Assembly (NCBI GenBank): GCA_951799405.1
Contig: OX637339.1
Location: forward strand, 17,484,001-17,548,000
Length of the DNA stretch: 64,000 bases
Source of the DNA: Agapetus fuscipes
Taxonomy: Eukaryota; Arthropoda; Insecta; Trichoptera; Glossosomatidae
Reading direction: 5' to 3'
A program made the translations under genes and the position numbers. The notes below the pieces were generated by a model. That model worked only from the letters and a program-made list of their open reading frames with translations. It ran no database searches and was not told the DNA's origin. How positions within the stretch are numbered: the stretch's first letter is position 1; each line of letters opens with the position of its first letter. Positions 52,944 to 63,845 of the stretch are shown piece after piece.

Positions 52944-53529
52944 TTATTCAATGGATTTTTTTCTTAATTTTTACATTAAATTTATAACATTTTCGTATAA
53001 ATTCCTAGGTTACCGTCTATGACTCTGTACTACTCATTTATTCTAGAATATATTTTTCTCAATACATTACCCGTTCGTATTTATTTAATAATAATAAAAA
53101 AACATTAATTATTTCGCTATAACATTTAAATTTATAAATTTTGTGGGCGTTTCGTTTGTATGTAACACAAAACCACCTTTATGGGAATTGAATTATTTCC
53201 ATAGATAATTTTTGTAATTAATACCGACTCTCTGAAGTAATCGAGAAAAAAATATAAATTGTATTAAAAAAAAAATGTGTGTATTTTGGTCACCATTATA
53301 AAAAAGACGCCTACTTTTAACCAAAAATTTGATAAAAAATATTTTTCTATTTTTCTATAAATTAGTCACGGGCCAAATTAATGTTTTTTACGACTCCTGA
53401 TCTGTCAATTAATTGCCTTAATATTGATTTAATAATAGATTTAAATATATTAAAAATTACTTGTATTCTATTGATTCTCTTGTAGAATATATACGTGGGT
53501 TTTATCAAACGCCTTTCCATAAAAATCTT

Positions 53530-53660
53530 CATAATATTTTTCAATTGGTAGAGAGTCTGCTTTCTGACCTGAAATTCTAGTGTTTGAATCCCAGAATATT
53601 GTAGGAGATTTCCAATTTTAGTCTCAGTACCGGCAAGGTTCACTCAGCGTTCACATAAAA
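53530..53660 (+). repeat. SINE B, decayed head and body
   Basis: AATTGGTAGAGAGTCTGC, GTGTTTGAATCCCAG (B box) and GGCAAGGTTCACTCAGCG follow the SINE B order. Confidence 0.5.
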
Positions 53661-54063
53661 ATAGAACTTACTGTTTCAAAAACTTTGAAAAAAAAAACAA
53701 CACTTTTCGTTGAAATTGTTGATGGAAGGTGTATCACCTTTCCTGAATAAATAAATAGGTTTCCACTTATTCGCTACATGGATATAACATTCAGTTTTTA
53801 CATGTTGGTACTGAAAATAAAATATAGGTAGGCTATAAAAAATATTATAATAATCACATATTTTTTTGCAGTAAACATTAAATAGAACAAAAAATATATA
53901 TTTGAATAAAGTGAACTAAGGTTGTGTGATTCAAATTTTCGAATTTCGAATTTTTTCGTTCCATTCGTGTGATTTGTGTTCCAATTTCAAAATCAGTGCA
54001 ATGAGTTGTGATTGGCTGTACTCTGGATTATAGTGAAGGATATATACCTACGCCGCACGCACC

Positions 54064-54112
54064 ATGGAAGCGATGAACGTGGTGGGGATAGCATTCCTGC
54101 TGCTGTTATCAG
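54064..54112 (+). CDS. Signal-peptide exon of an unidentified secreted protein
   Basis: The start is CACCATGG, a good initiation context for an insect gene. Sixteen codons read MEAMNVVGIAFLLLLS, a short n-region and a strong hydrophobic core. The exon ends ATCAG|GTGAGT, a consensus donor, in phase 1. A TCAGT initiator-like motif lies about 70 bases upstream (53994). The following 500 bases hold no second exon that I can recognise, so the gene probably continues beyond the window or across the repeats. Phase 1 differs from the phase 0 borders of the cuticle gene at the left end, so it is a different gene. Many insect cuticle, peritrophic and other secreted proteins have such a first exon; the product cannot be named. 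Confidence 0.5.
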
Positions 54113-54649
54113 GTGAGTTCCAAATTCAAATATTTGAAAAAAAAATCGAACAGGGAACCTTTTTTAAATTTGAAAAGAGAACATTTACAACATGTATAAA
54201 TTGAAATTTAAAAAGAGAACTTTTTTTAATTTAAAGAGACCATCTTTGAAACATAGATACCTATTTTAATTAATTAAATAAAAAGATCGATGTTATAGAC
54301 CGTATTACATTGGATCGAGTCGGCACGAAGTTCCAAATTTAAGTTCCTCGGCTGTCATACATATCAGGTCGAAGTGACTAGAGTCCTTATCTACCGATAT
54401 CTAGATGTTAGTTAGCTTTCGACATATATTTTATAGATAACATTTGTGTAGACTCCATTGGTCCAACAGTGTAAGTACAAAATTGCTAACAGAGGATTGA
54501 AAATTTGCAGCCTCAGCCTCATACCAACCTATTACTCAAGTAAAAAAAAACATGGAAGTGTGGACTTGAATTAGAAGATTTCAATTAAGTAAGTTTAAAG
54601 TACATGAAATCGAATGAAAATCAATCAAATTAAATTTAAATTCATACCC
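54113..54649 (+). other. Presumed start of the intron after the signal-peptide exon
   Basis: It opens with GTGAGTTCC. It contains only a scrap of family C (54515-54540) and AT-rich sequence. Confidence 0.35.
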
Positions 54650-54845
54650 TAGCTGCCAAAATTGCACGTCAACTGCCATTTATTTCAATCCTTGCATACT
54701 TCTTTCATGTCATTTCTCTAAATATAACTCTAAACATATCTGTAAACTGTAACTGTAACTATACTGTAACTCTGAACTCTGTCGCCATTCCGCTAGGGGT
54801 GGCCAGAGCCTCTGAATAGATGCCTCCATTTCTTCCTATCCTTAC
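54650..54845 (-). repeat. RTE-like LINE, two 3' fragments
   Basis: Reversed EVCKD-type coding end (54650-54715, GCTGCCAAAATTGCACGTC) and the alternative end CCACCCCTAGCGGAATGGCG with ACAGTT tail (54752-54845). Confidence 0.55.
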
Positions 54846-54891
54846 GTATACCATTATTGTTGATTAAAAAAAATGTAATTTGTCGTGTATG

Positions 54892-55142
54892 TTCCTTGAC
54901 TTATAGGTTGATATGCGGCTGACCACCCATGCTGTAAAAATGGTTTCACTTTGCCAATGTCCTGTTACAGGGAAGGACGGCAAGAGTTGCAGGGCTTATG
55001 TTCATTTGAGATTGGGTTTTTATATTGTAGGTCCACATGCGGCGCGAAACTATACATGTCTGCTTTTGGGAATGCATTTATTATAAATCTTAAATGATAT
55101 ATTATATATCTTTGCAGCTTAGATTTTATTAGATTACATTAG
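54892..55142 (+). repeat. Family C repeat, near full length with LINE spacer
   Basis: The spacer ATGTAATTTGTCGTGTATG precedes CCTTGACTTATAGGTTGATA. Small deletions remove CACCC after CAATGT and part of the CATGTG palindrome. Confidence 0.8.
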
Positions 55143-55659
55143 ACTTACGTGTACACCTCTCTTTCAATTCATCCATATCACCTTTTTCAAAAAATTTTAG
55201 TTTTCTTTTACTTACATTCACTTTGTATAATATATCTGTACAACTTAGATCATGGTTGGGCCACTGTTTATCCTCGCCCACGTCGTCCGGTTCAGTTTTG
55301 GACCATGGCCCCCTCTGCCCACCTGGTCATCGTCCAAAATGGACAGCCTCTCCGGTGATTTGACGTATTTTTTCGACTTCGGACACCACATTGCCTGATT
55401 AATGAGACTTTTTGAATGTGCGCTCAAAATATGCTATCGCAGTCATTATCAAAACCCCAAAAACTAACCATCTTAAAAGTTGTATTTTAGAATTTTTCTA
55501 ATTGCTTTTAAAAGTTTTTTTTACATAGATTTTTTTTCTGATTAGGGTCTTTCGATCAGTGATTCGGTTTTATGCTAGAACGACACAGTGACTCAACGAG
55601 AAATGACATAAAGATGCATGACTAAACGACACATGACAAAACGACATATCACACATGAA

Positions 55660-55835
55660 TAAGAGGTTTAGGCTTGATGAGAACTGTGACACAGTTCTCA
55701 TCAAGATCTTTATCATCATCATACTTCACGCAGAAGAAGCCCATCGTAGAAATGGGCGAAACGTCCGGAAGCTCCAGCTCCCACAGACCACGGCAACAGA
55801 TCCCGGAAAACTTCACTCCAGTATCACACATGAAA
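55660..55835 (+). mobile_element. Penelope-like terminal fragment with palindrome and hammerhead-like core
   Basis: A perfect 33-base palindrome (16-base arms, 55673-55705) is followed by CAGAAGA-a-GCCCAT-loop-ATGGGC-GAAACGTC (55732-55765), then about 70 bases shared with 7793-7894 on the other strand. Confidence 0.5.
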
Positions 55836-55849
55836 TAACGACACATGAC

Positions 55850-56136
55850 ACATTTTTTTTTATACATAAAATAGATTTGTGAAGAGGAATGAAATTCACC
55901 AACCAATTCTGCCTGGCCAGAAACAGGTATTAATATCAATACTTAATTAATAATTCATTATTGTTGATTTTTATGAATTTTTTATTAATAATTACCCAAT
56001 AACATCTGTTTAACCAGGGTCAAAGTTATGGTCAAATGACCCAGGTGGGGATCGAACCAACGTTGTTCTATTCCAAACACGCTGGAAAGATCAGCTCACT
56101 TGCCTCCCTCGGCCATAAGACCGACGAACATCACAA
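55850..56136 (-). repeat. SINE D, tRNA-headed, full length
   Basis: On the minus strand GGTCTTATGGCCGAGGGAGG (A-box region) and GTTGGTTCGATCCCCACC (B box) form a long-variable-arm tRNA-like head. The body runs through GGTCATTTGACC to the TTCTGCCTGGCC... ATAGATTTGTG tail and an A-run on the minus strand. Confidence 0.65.
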
Positions 56137-56576
56137 TGACAGTAAATCACATGACAAAACATCACTATGACAAAATCACACAGAAAATACATCACTATGA
56201 CAAAACAACACAAGGACAAATCATTACGTGATTAAAGCATCACATACCTAAAACTGAATAACATAAACGGGACATTAGAAAAAACACCATTGTGATGTAC
56301 TTTGGTGTGATGTTTTGTCATTGCTATTTTTGGTCATGTGATGTTCTGTCGTTGTGATGTTCTGTCATGTGCTGTTCTGTCATGTGTCGTTTTGTCACTG
56401 TGTCGTTCTAACCTGTCACCCTTTGAATCACATCCCGAATTCAATATCCCCTTCCTTTCACAATTTCAGCAACTGAATCAAGCCACCCCTTTCTTACTTT
56501 TTCTAAACATTTCCTCTTTGATGTCCATTATATATATATTATTATTTATTGATTTAAAAAATGTATTTGTCGTGTA

Positions 56577-56831
56577 TGTTCCTTGACTTATAGGTTGGTA
56601 TGCGGCTGACCACCCATGCTGTAATGGTTCACTTTGCCAATGTCACCCGGGCTATTACAGGGAAGGACGGCAAGAGTTGCAGGGTGTATGTCCATTTGAG
56701 ATTTAGTTTTTATGTTGTAGGTTCACATGAGGCATGTGCAAGCTCAAACTTGTACATGTCTGGTTGTGAGAATGCATGTAATGTGAATCTCCAATGTAAC
56801 ATATATTTGCAACTTAGATTAGATTAGATTT
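56577..56831 (+). repeat. Family C repeat, full length with LINE spacer
   Basis: Spacer GATGTCCATTATATATAT and TGTCGTGTATG precede CCTTGACTTATAGGTTGG; it ends in GATTA units at 56831. Confidence 0.85.
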
Positions 56832-57159
56832 CCTCTGTTTAAGGCTTATTTAATTGTCATTTTGATTGATACATCTCCACCTTAAAGGTAAAGCTAAATA
56901 AGTACTGATTCTTTGATTTGAGAAATTGTGGATAAAACATTTTATTGTTTGTAACTTCTCATAGTAAGTGAACTAATTATAAGGCAGTGACCATGGAAAA
57001 CTTCTTAACTACAAAATTTTGTAAAGTGTATTTATCTGAGAAACCCATTTTAGCTTAATATGTCACTTATTCAGTTTTACATTTAAGGTATCAATATATT
57101 CGTATCTTACTGTCTATTCTCAAATTCTTGTTTTTATGTTAGTTTTTCAAGCGCCCAAT

Positions 57160-57335
57160 CAGGGAGAGGCGGCAAAATTTGAAGGATTCATCTCTTTATT
57201 TGAGAGTTGTGCTTTGTATCTTGTTTGTATTCATGCAACATAAATAAACGTAAACTTACACGTGTCTGCTTGTGGGCATTTATTCAAACATTGATCTTAA
57301 ATGTAAGTTCTACATCTTTGCAACTTAGATTGTGT
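57160..57335 (+). repeat. Family C repeat, 3' two thirds, diverged
   Basis: CAGGGAGAGGCGGCAAAATT to TTTGCAACTTAGATTGTG. Confidence 0.65.
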
Positions 57336-57654
57336 AGATAGTTACGCCCATGGTTAGTTTTGCTGGGCGGGGCTTTTGAGGCCGGACGAACTTTTAAGTG
57401 AAAATCATTAGCGTAGCAATTGGTTGGATCAACACCGATTCAAGGGTTTAGGCTACAAGTAGGCGCGCAAAGTACAAATGGACGGTCCCACTTAGTTTCA
57501 CGACTTATGTATACCTACCCGTTTTCTAATCAGTCCCTGAACCCTTCAAATGAACTTTCATGTCGCTCAACTTCCCTCGACATCGAGAACTCGCTCACAA
57601 AAATGTATATGTTGATTTAGCTATTTAAAGAGAGTTCTGTTTTTGATGATTGAT

Positions 57655-58188
57655 GACTCTGGAGGAAATCAAAGAAGTATGTAAGGACAGAAAGAAAAGG
57701 CGGTTGATCTGTAATGTTGGCGGCTAGGGTTTATTAAATTGTATTAAATTGTAATTGTAAAAAAAATCTTTGCTGGTTTTTGAAATTGTATAACTATGTT
57801 GTTTATCCCATATATTACATGTATAACTGTTTGTTTGTCTAATAATAATAAAAAAAAAATGGAATTTGTTTTCCGTTTGTTGTCCATAGATATTATTATT
57901 TAGTGATGTATAAAATGTAATTTGTCGTGTGTGTTCCTTGACTTATAGGTTGGTATGCGGCTGACCACCCATGCTGTAAAAATGGTTCACTTTGCCAATG
58001 TCAGCCCTGTCTCAGGGAAGGACGGCAAGAGTTGCAGGGTGTGTGTCCATTTGAGATTTGGTTTTTATGTTGTAGGTTCACATGAGGCATGTGCAAGCGC
58101 GAACTTGTATGTGTCTGGTTGTGAGAATGCATGTAATGTGAATCTCCAACGTAACATATCTTTGCAACTTAGATTAGATTAGATTAGA
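57655..58188 (+). mobile_element. RTE-like LINE 3' end continuing into family C
   Basis: Coding end GACTCTGGAGGAAATCAAAG to GTTGGCGGCTAGGG (57655-57735), a long spacer with an internal AT insertion, then family C at 57933-58188. The family C part is nearly the same as the copy at 51352, including TCACATGAGGCATGTGCAAG. Confidence 0.7.
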
Positions 58189-58284
58189 TAGGAAAAATAA
58201 GTTCACCTTTCCAAATTTTACCCTGGTTTCAAGGAAATCGGTAAGAGTCGCAGTTGTATGTTCATTCGATGTGTGATTTCCGTC

Positions 58285-58375
58285 CTGAATTATCTGAGTT
58301 CCCTTGATGATGGTGTAATAACATCGAAAGCGCTCGATGAGCTAAATAAACTCGTAAAGAAAAACTTTGTGTTTT
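58285..58375 (+). mobile_element. Penelope-like terminal fragment with hammerhead-like core
   Basis: CCCTTGATGATGGTGTAATA, then ACATCGAAAGCGCTCGATG. GGTGT-aata-ACATC forms the putative stem II and AGCGCT is palindromic. Its twin is at 18998-19040. Confidence 0.45.
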
Positions 58376-58434
58376 ATTTATTTTGTTGTGTCCGTGTGTA
58401 GGCGCCAGCTTACACGTGCCTGATTGTGGGTAGG

Positions 58435-58618
58435 TATACTAATAATGCAACTAAGCTACACATATAGTGCAACTTCTTGCCCCCGAAGGGTTTCGCATAT
58501 GCCGAACGGAACCTATTTATTTTTACAGGTTAAGGGGCAGGCCTTACGCCAACCACTTCAGTTGAAGTGGGGGGTTTTCTAGCTCCCGGGGGGGCTGGTG
58601 TGAGGCTAAGTAAACCTT
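58435..58618 (-). repeat. SINE B, body and 3' end
   Basis: AATGCAACTAAGCTACACAT, GAAGGGTTTCGCATATGCCG and CTTACGCCAACCACTTCAG are reversed SINE B blocks. The head is missing. Confidence 0.65.
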
Positions 58619-58949
58619 GCATACGATTTCATTAGAATCTTTTATGTTACCATGTCCTTGCAACTTAGATTATAGATGGGGTACTGTTAGAACGGCCACA
58701 AAATTACTGTTTTCAAGCTCCTTGATTGAAAGGTACCGACACATTACGTCCGCGGGTGGGAATCCAACCCCGGAAGGTCCGCACCCGGATCATGCCCAAT
58801 TACAAACACATCAGAATACCAAATCGTAAATGTTAGACCTCCGGCTTAACTATGGGTCTAGATACGCCTTTAACTGAACGTGGTGAAAACCGGAACTAGC
58901 TCCGCCATCTTGTAAAACGTCACTTTCGATTGTTCAACGTGTAATAATA

Positions 58950-59252
58950 ATAATATTAGGTTGATTTATTTGGTGATCGCTGTTTTTGTGTGTATCACAC
59001 CTCAAGAGCCCCCTGCGAGCTTGGTCGTCGCTGTAGAAAGCGCCAATTCTCAAGCAAGACCCAGTTGTTGTAAGGTTGGATCTTGGACCTTTCAGTGACC
59101 GGTCTTTGGTAAAGGTTTATGAATTTTTCAACCCAGCGAAGAGCATGTTTTTGAAATATAAATGGTATATTTTTGTGCTCCGCCGGGATTCGAATTCACA
59201 ACCTTCCATTTTACGAGTCCGAAGTGTTGCCACTGGACTACGGACCGGTCCA
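58950..59252 (-). repeat. SINE A, full length (reference copy)
   Basis: On the minus strand it starts GGACCGGTCCGTAGTCCAGT (A-box region) with TGAATTCGAATCCCGGCGGA (B box). The body CTGGGTTGAAAAATTCATAA, CCAAAGGTCCAAGATCCAAC and GAGAATTGGCGCTTTCTAC follows. The LINE-like tail is CTCTTGAGGTGTGATACACA. It ends AAATAAATCAACCTAATATT and ATT units. Confidence 0.8.
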
Positions 59253-59345
59253 AGAATTGTAGTTAGATGTCTTGCTTTTACTGGGTTCAATTTAACAAAA
59301 ATTTCGGTTGTTTATTTTGCACCGTGTATTTTAAGATGCAGTTGA

Positions 59346-59595
59346 TCCTTGACTTATTGGTTGGTATGAGGCTGACATACAATACTGTAAAAATGGTTCA
59401 CTTTGTTAATGTCACCCCTATTTCAAGGCCGGTAAGAGTTGCAGGGCTTATGTTCATCTGAGATTGGGATATTGTAGGTTCACATGCGGCATGTTTAAGC
59501 GCGAACTTATACGTCTCTGCTTGTGGGAATACATTTAATATGAATCTTCAATGTTATATACATATCTTTGCAACTTAGACTATAGATTATAGATG
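59346..59595 (+). repeat. Family C repeat, full length
   Basis: CCTTGACTTATTGGTTGG to TTTGCAACTTAGACTATAG. Confidence 0.85.
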
Positions 59596-59596
59596 T

Positions 59597-59945
59597 ATAG
59601 GTTCACATACGGTAGTGCACATAGTGGCTTTTGAAGTGCTTTACAGTGTGTGCTTACAAAAATAAACCCAAATCTCGCATGAACATAAACCCTGTAACTC
59701 CTACTGGCTTTCCCTGAAATGGATTGGCATTGCCAAGAGTGAACCAAGTTTGTAAAGACCACTTGTAAAATTGGTTCACTTCTGTCAATGTCATCCCTGA
59801 TTCAGTGAATGGTGGTAAGAGGTGCAGAGCTTATATTCATTTTAGATTTTGTTTTCATTTTGTAAGAACACATGCAGCATCTCGTGTTGGCTTGTGGGCG
59901 TGCATTTAATATGAATCTGAAATGTTAATACATCTTTAAGTAAGT
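59597..59945. repeat. Head-to-head pair of partial family C copies
   Basis: A minus-strand copy (59597-59757) meets a plus-strand copy (59758-59945) at the ACTGTAAAAAATGG-type block, giving an imperfect 330-base inverted repeat. Confidence 0.65.
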
Positions 59946-60399
59946 ATGTTGGAACTTGTATTATTAATAGAAAATTTGATACTTAGTGCCATCCAATATA
60001 GAGAACCTATTCAACTCAAAAAAGATGTAATTATATTTTTTTTTTGTGTACGCAGACTTTTGAAATGAGTTTTTCATTCACCAGCCTCGAACCCAGCACT
60101 TCTGGTTTGAAAGTGGGCAGCGATATAAAAGGTGTAAGAGAGAGTGGGCGTAGGTACTGCTAGAAACTTCTAGGGACGCGTACAGGCAGACCTCTGTTCA
60201 AGAGTCTTCAAAACGGATTTTGGTTTGGCGTGGGACGGACATTGTGTGTTGTAAAAATGTACATATTGGCAGATGATGATTGTGTTCATAATTCGATACC
60301 TTGAAGGTAAAACTAAATAAGTGGCATATTAAGCTTGTATATGTTTGATTAAAGATTTTAAATTATGTTTACGGTCGTTAGACATTTTAAAGAATGAAA

Positions 60400-61010
60400 A
60401 AAAACGATTTTACTGACCGTGCAAAAGAGAAGAACGATTTACGTTTTTCTCTACGTTTTTCTCTACGGATTCTCCAGGAGTGTACATGGTCCCTGGCGAA
60501 TGAGGAGCCTTTTATATTGGACAAACCAAACGCAGCATCAACACCCGGTTGAAGTAACATATTGGTGCAGTTAAGAAGAATAGCCCGAACAAGTCTGCTA
60601 TTTGTGAACATTCACAGAAAGGGGGTGAATCATCTTATCAGATTTGATAAAACAAAGATTCTATCTAAAGAAAGATTTCTCATCCCCCGACTGGTGAAGG
60701 AAGCAATCGAAATACACAGGCACCCCAACTTCAACAGAGATGACAGCTACAAACTTTCCAGTTTATGGAGGCCAGTACTAACTTCAATGATCCACGATTT
60801 TACAAGAAGACATAATATCGTCCTTCTGATAGCGACATCTAAGGATGTATCTCCGAAGGTTAATAAAAATACCTACAACCTTCGGCCTCGATCAAACAAC
60901 AATAATTCAACAGTTCGTGGTTCCTCCTTGTAGAGGACACACGTCTACTGAGGACGTCGGATATGACTCCGACGAAACGTAGAGAAAATCGTTCTTCTCT
61001 TTTGCACGGT
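60400..61010 (+). pseudogene. Penelope-like element with GIY-YIG nuclease remnant
   Basis: The + strand encodes pieces of the C-terminal GIY-YIG endonuclease of Penelope-like elements: GAFYIGQTKRSINTRLK at 60504-60554, then a stop, then a frame with NKSAICEHSQK. After a frameshift near 60640 it continues with IRFDKTKILSKERFLIPRLV, KEAIEIHRHPNFNRDDSYKL and SSLWRPVL to 60933. The RFDxTxIL and EAIEI.K.P..FNRDDGY-like strings are typical of the family. The reverse transcriptase is missing. The left end (60413-60460) is an inverted copy of the right end (60975-61007), a known habit of Penelope insertions. A hammerhead-like core lies at 60948-60982. Confidence 0.7.
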
Positions 61011-61409
61011 TAGTATGGGTTTATCAGATAAATGCACACTTTTTTGCACTTTCTACGAGAGAAAACACCGGAAAAGTGTGACAATCCTGCACTAAAGAAG
61101 TTGTTTATTCTCGTTTGTAATGCTCGTCCCTGATTTTCCGTTACGAGGGCTTTATTTGTACACTACATTATTGTGTGGATTAAGGCGTCTATAACAACTC
61201 GGAAGGCGCCGCAGAGGTGTTTGTTGGAGGCACATAAACCATAAAACAATTTAACTTCACTTTCCTGTATTTTATCGCCATCCAGAACAAATCTCTTCAT
61301 TTTTAATGTCGTCTTGTTTACACTAGCACAATCCTTTTTATGACTTTCTCTCTTTTTACGACCCCCCCTAATTCTGTATCAGATACCCGTCTAAGACTGG
61401 GTTCCATGG

Positions 61410-62541
61410 TGGAACGACACAGTGGCAAAACGGCACATGACAGAGAACATCACAATGACAATAAATCGCTAGACAAAACACCACGGGAAAGTACATAATA
61501 ATAATAATGTATTAAGTTGCAATTGTAAAGATATAATTTACTTTTCAGATTGTTATTAAATGCAATCCCGCAAGCAGACACGTATAAGTGCCGCATGTGG
61601 ACTTGCAACATAAAAACTCAATCACAAATTAACATAAGCCGTGCAACTCTTGCTGACCCTCCCTGCAACAAAGGTGACATTGGAAAAGTGAACCTTTTTT
61701 TTACAGTATGGTTGGTCAGCCTCATCCCAACATATATATGTAGTTTATTTTTATTTTATTTATTTATTTATTTATTTATATAAGTCACACATGATAGAAC
61801 TAGACATGACAAAACATCACAATGACAGTAAATCACATGACAAAATATTACTATGGCAAAACATCACAGGAAAGTAGATCACAGTGACAAAATGTCACAA
61901 GACAAAACGGCGCATACCTTATCCATAATATACCATAAACGGCATGACAAAACTAATGTTTGTGTTTTCTGTATTATTTTTCATAGTGATGTTTTCACGT
62001 GTTATTTTGTCATGTGATACGTACTGTTATTGTGATATTCTGTCACGTATCGTTCTGGCATGACGTGTCGTTTTATCATGTGTTGTTTTGTAATGTGTCG
62101 TTCTTCCATGTGTCGTTTTGCCATATGTCGTTCTTCCATGTGTCGTTTTGCCATATGTCGTTCTTTCATGTGTCGTTTTGCCATATGTCGTTCTTCCATG
62201 TGTCGTTTTGTCATGTGTCGTTCTGCAATGTGTCGTTTTGTCATGTGTCGTTCTTCCATGTGTCGTTTTGTCATGTGTCGTTCTGCAATGTGTCGTTTTG
62301 TCATGTGTCGTTCTTCCATGTGTCGTTTTGCCATATGTCGTTCTTCCATGTGTCGATTTGTCATGTGTCGTTCTTCCATGTGTCGTTTTGCCATATGTCG
62401 TTCTTCCATGTGTCGATTTGTCATGTGTCGTTCTGCAATGTGTCGTTTTGTCATGTGTCGTTTTGTCATGTGTCGTTCTTTCATGTGTCGTTTTGTCATG
62501 TGTCGTTTTGTCATGTGTTGTTTTGCCGCTGTGCCGTTCTA
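61410..62541. mobile_element. Foldback element of 15-bp units, copy 3, with expanded right arm
   Basis: The left end TGGAACGACACAGTGGCAAA pairs with the right end (reversed TAGAACGGCACAGCGGCAAA). The left arm is split by a family C insertion at 61513. The centre lies around 61905-61960 (GCGCATACCTTATCC). The right arm 62070-62530 is about 31 units of CATGTGTCGTTNTGN with period 15. Since 15 is a multiple of three, all six frames stay open for long runs; these ORFs (up to 216 codons) are not genes. Confidence 0.7.
61513..61735 (-). repeat. Family C repeat inside foldback copy 3
   Basis: AAGTTGCAATTGTAAAGATA to TTGGTCAGCCTCATCCCAAC; followed by a TTTA microsatellite (61742-61780). Confidence 0.75.
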
Positions 62542-62679
62542 CCTTGTCACCGTAAGACGGAAGCTCAGGTCGTGAAACAGTGCTTTTGAATTTAATGAAA
62601 CCCATCCAGGTACAAGAGACAGTGGAGCGATTAAAAGACGACGAAAGTGTTTCATATACTCGTAAGTCGTACTGCATCG

Positions 62680-63300
62680 CTAAGGTGTTGATTTTATACG
62701 TAAACTTACGTCAAAACAAACGTTAATTTACTGTATGCTCTCCTTGTCTTATAAGAATGCTAGAGAGAGATAGTCTCTTGGTTGAGTTTGGTGAGGTAGC
62801 TTGCTAGGATGTCGATTTTATACGTTAACTTACGTCAAAACCAACGTTAATTTCTGTATGCTTTCCTTGTCTTATAAAAATGCTAGAAAGAGATGGTTGC
62901 TTAGTGTTTTATGCACGAAAGATGTATCAAGGACGTCGATTTTATACATAAACTTACATTACAGTTATTGTTAATTTTCTGAATTTTTATTTGTAATTTT
63001 ATTTCTGAAGAAAGTGTGAAAGGAAAAAGAGGGAAGGGACGACCGAGAAAAGTATTGAGTGATCAGATTGAAGAGATTGTGAAAGAATGGGACATACAAA
63101 GTGAGCGTAAAAGAAGAAAATGCATGAAAAAGGAGATGGATATGAAGGAATTGAAATAGGTATGTCAGGATAGGAAAAAATGGAGGCAACTCTGCTGAGG
63201 CTCTGGTCACCCCTAGCGGAATGGCGACAGAGTTACAGTTACAGTTACTGCATGCTCTCCTAGTTTATTAATGGCATGAAAAAGAGATAGCACAGTTGTT
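62680..63300. repeat. Three tandem units of about 125 bp, the last split by a LINE
   Basis: GATTTTATACGTAAACTTAC begins units near 62687, 62813 and 62937. Each continues with GTTAATTTNCTG and ATGCTCTCCTNGTNTTAT. The third unit is cut after TTAATTTTCTG (62982) and resumes at CATGCTCTCCTAG (63250). Confidence 0.65.
62983..63249 (+). pseudogene. RTE-like LINE, 5'-truncated C-terminal end
   Basis: KGKRGKGRPRKVL, DQIEEIVKEWD and RRKCMKKEMDMKELK match 41960-42110. The 3' block CACCCCTAGCGGAATGGCG and three ACAGTT units follow. It is inserted in the third 125-bp tandem unit. Confidence 0.65.
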
Positions 63301-63354
63301 GAATTTGTTAAAGATTTTAATAAAAACTTAAATGCTTTATTTTATTGTGATATA

Positions 63355-63590
63355 TAGGTTGGAATGAGGCTGACCACCCATACTGTAAAAAATGGCTCTT
63401 TTTGCCAATGTCACCCCTGTTTCAGGGAAGGTCGGCAAAAGTTGTGGGGCTTATGTTCATTTGAGGTTTGGTTTTTATTTGTAAGTACACATTCAGCATT
63501 TGTAAGCGCGAACTACACTTGTTGGTTTGTGGGCATACATCTGAGAGCTTTAAATGAATATATCCTTGCAACTTAGATTATAGATTATAT
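63355..63590 (+). repeat. Family C repeat, near full length
   Basis: TATAGGTTGGAATGAGGCTG to CCTTGCAACTTAGATTATAG. Confidence 0.85.
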
Positions 63591-63845
63591 ACCTACTCGT
63601 ATCTGGCCAAAATTATGGTGAATAAAGTTATTATAGTATTTAAAAAATATATATATATATATGTAAATTTTGTTGCAACAAAATAAAAGTTGAAATAAAA
63701 TCGTCTCCCAGTGTGTTCATTCATAAAGGAGTTGTTCAAACTTTTAACATTGTCGTTTAAGGAATTACACGACCATTAAAGTTTTAATGTGTAGATTGTC
63801 GCTTTCCACTCAGGAAATTGAAAGTAAAATTCATCTTCATCATCA

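Larger units (their letters stand above)
55576..56410. mobile_element. Foldback element of 15-bp units, copy 2
   Basis: The left end CTAGAACGACACAGTGAC and the right end (reversed TTAGAACGACACAGTGAC) are inverted. The left arm carries ACACATGACAAAACG units and the right arm their inverse. The centre (56235-56320) has CATCACATACCTAAAACTG and GGGACATTAG, as in copy 1 reversed. Two foreign pieces sit inside: 55660-55835 and 55850-56136. Confidence 0.65.

Noticed and set aside
61999..62677. Long ORFs (145-216 codons) on both strands over the 15-bp array
   Set aside because: The period is a multiple of three and the unit lacks stops, so several frames stay open. Translations are simple repeats (for example CHVSF or KRHMT units) without a domain.
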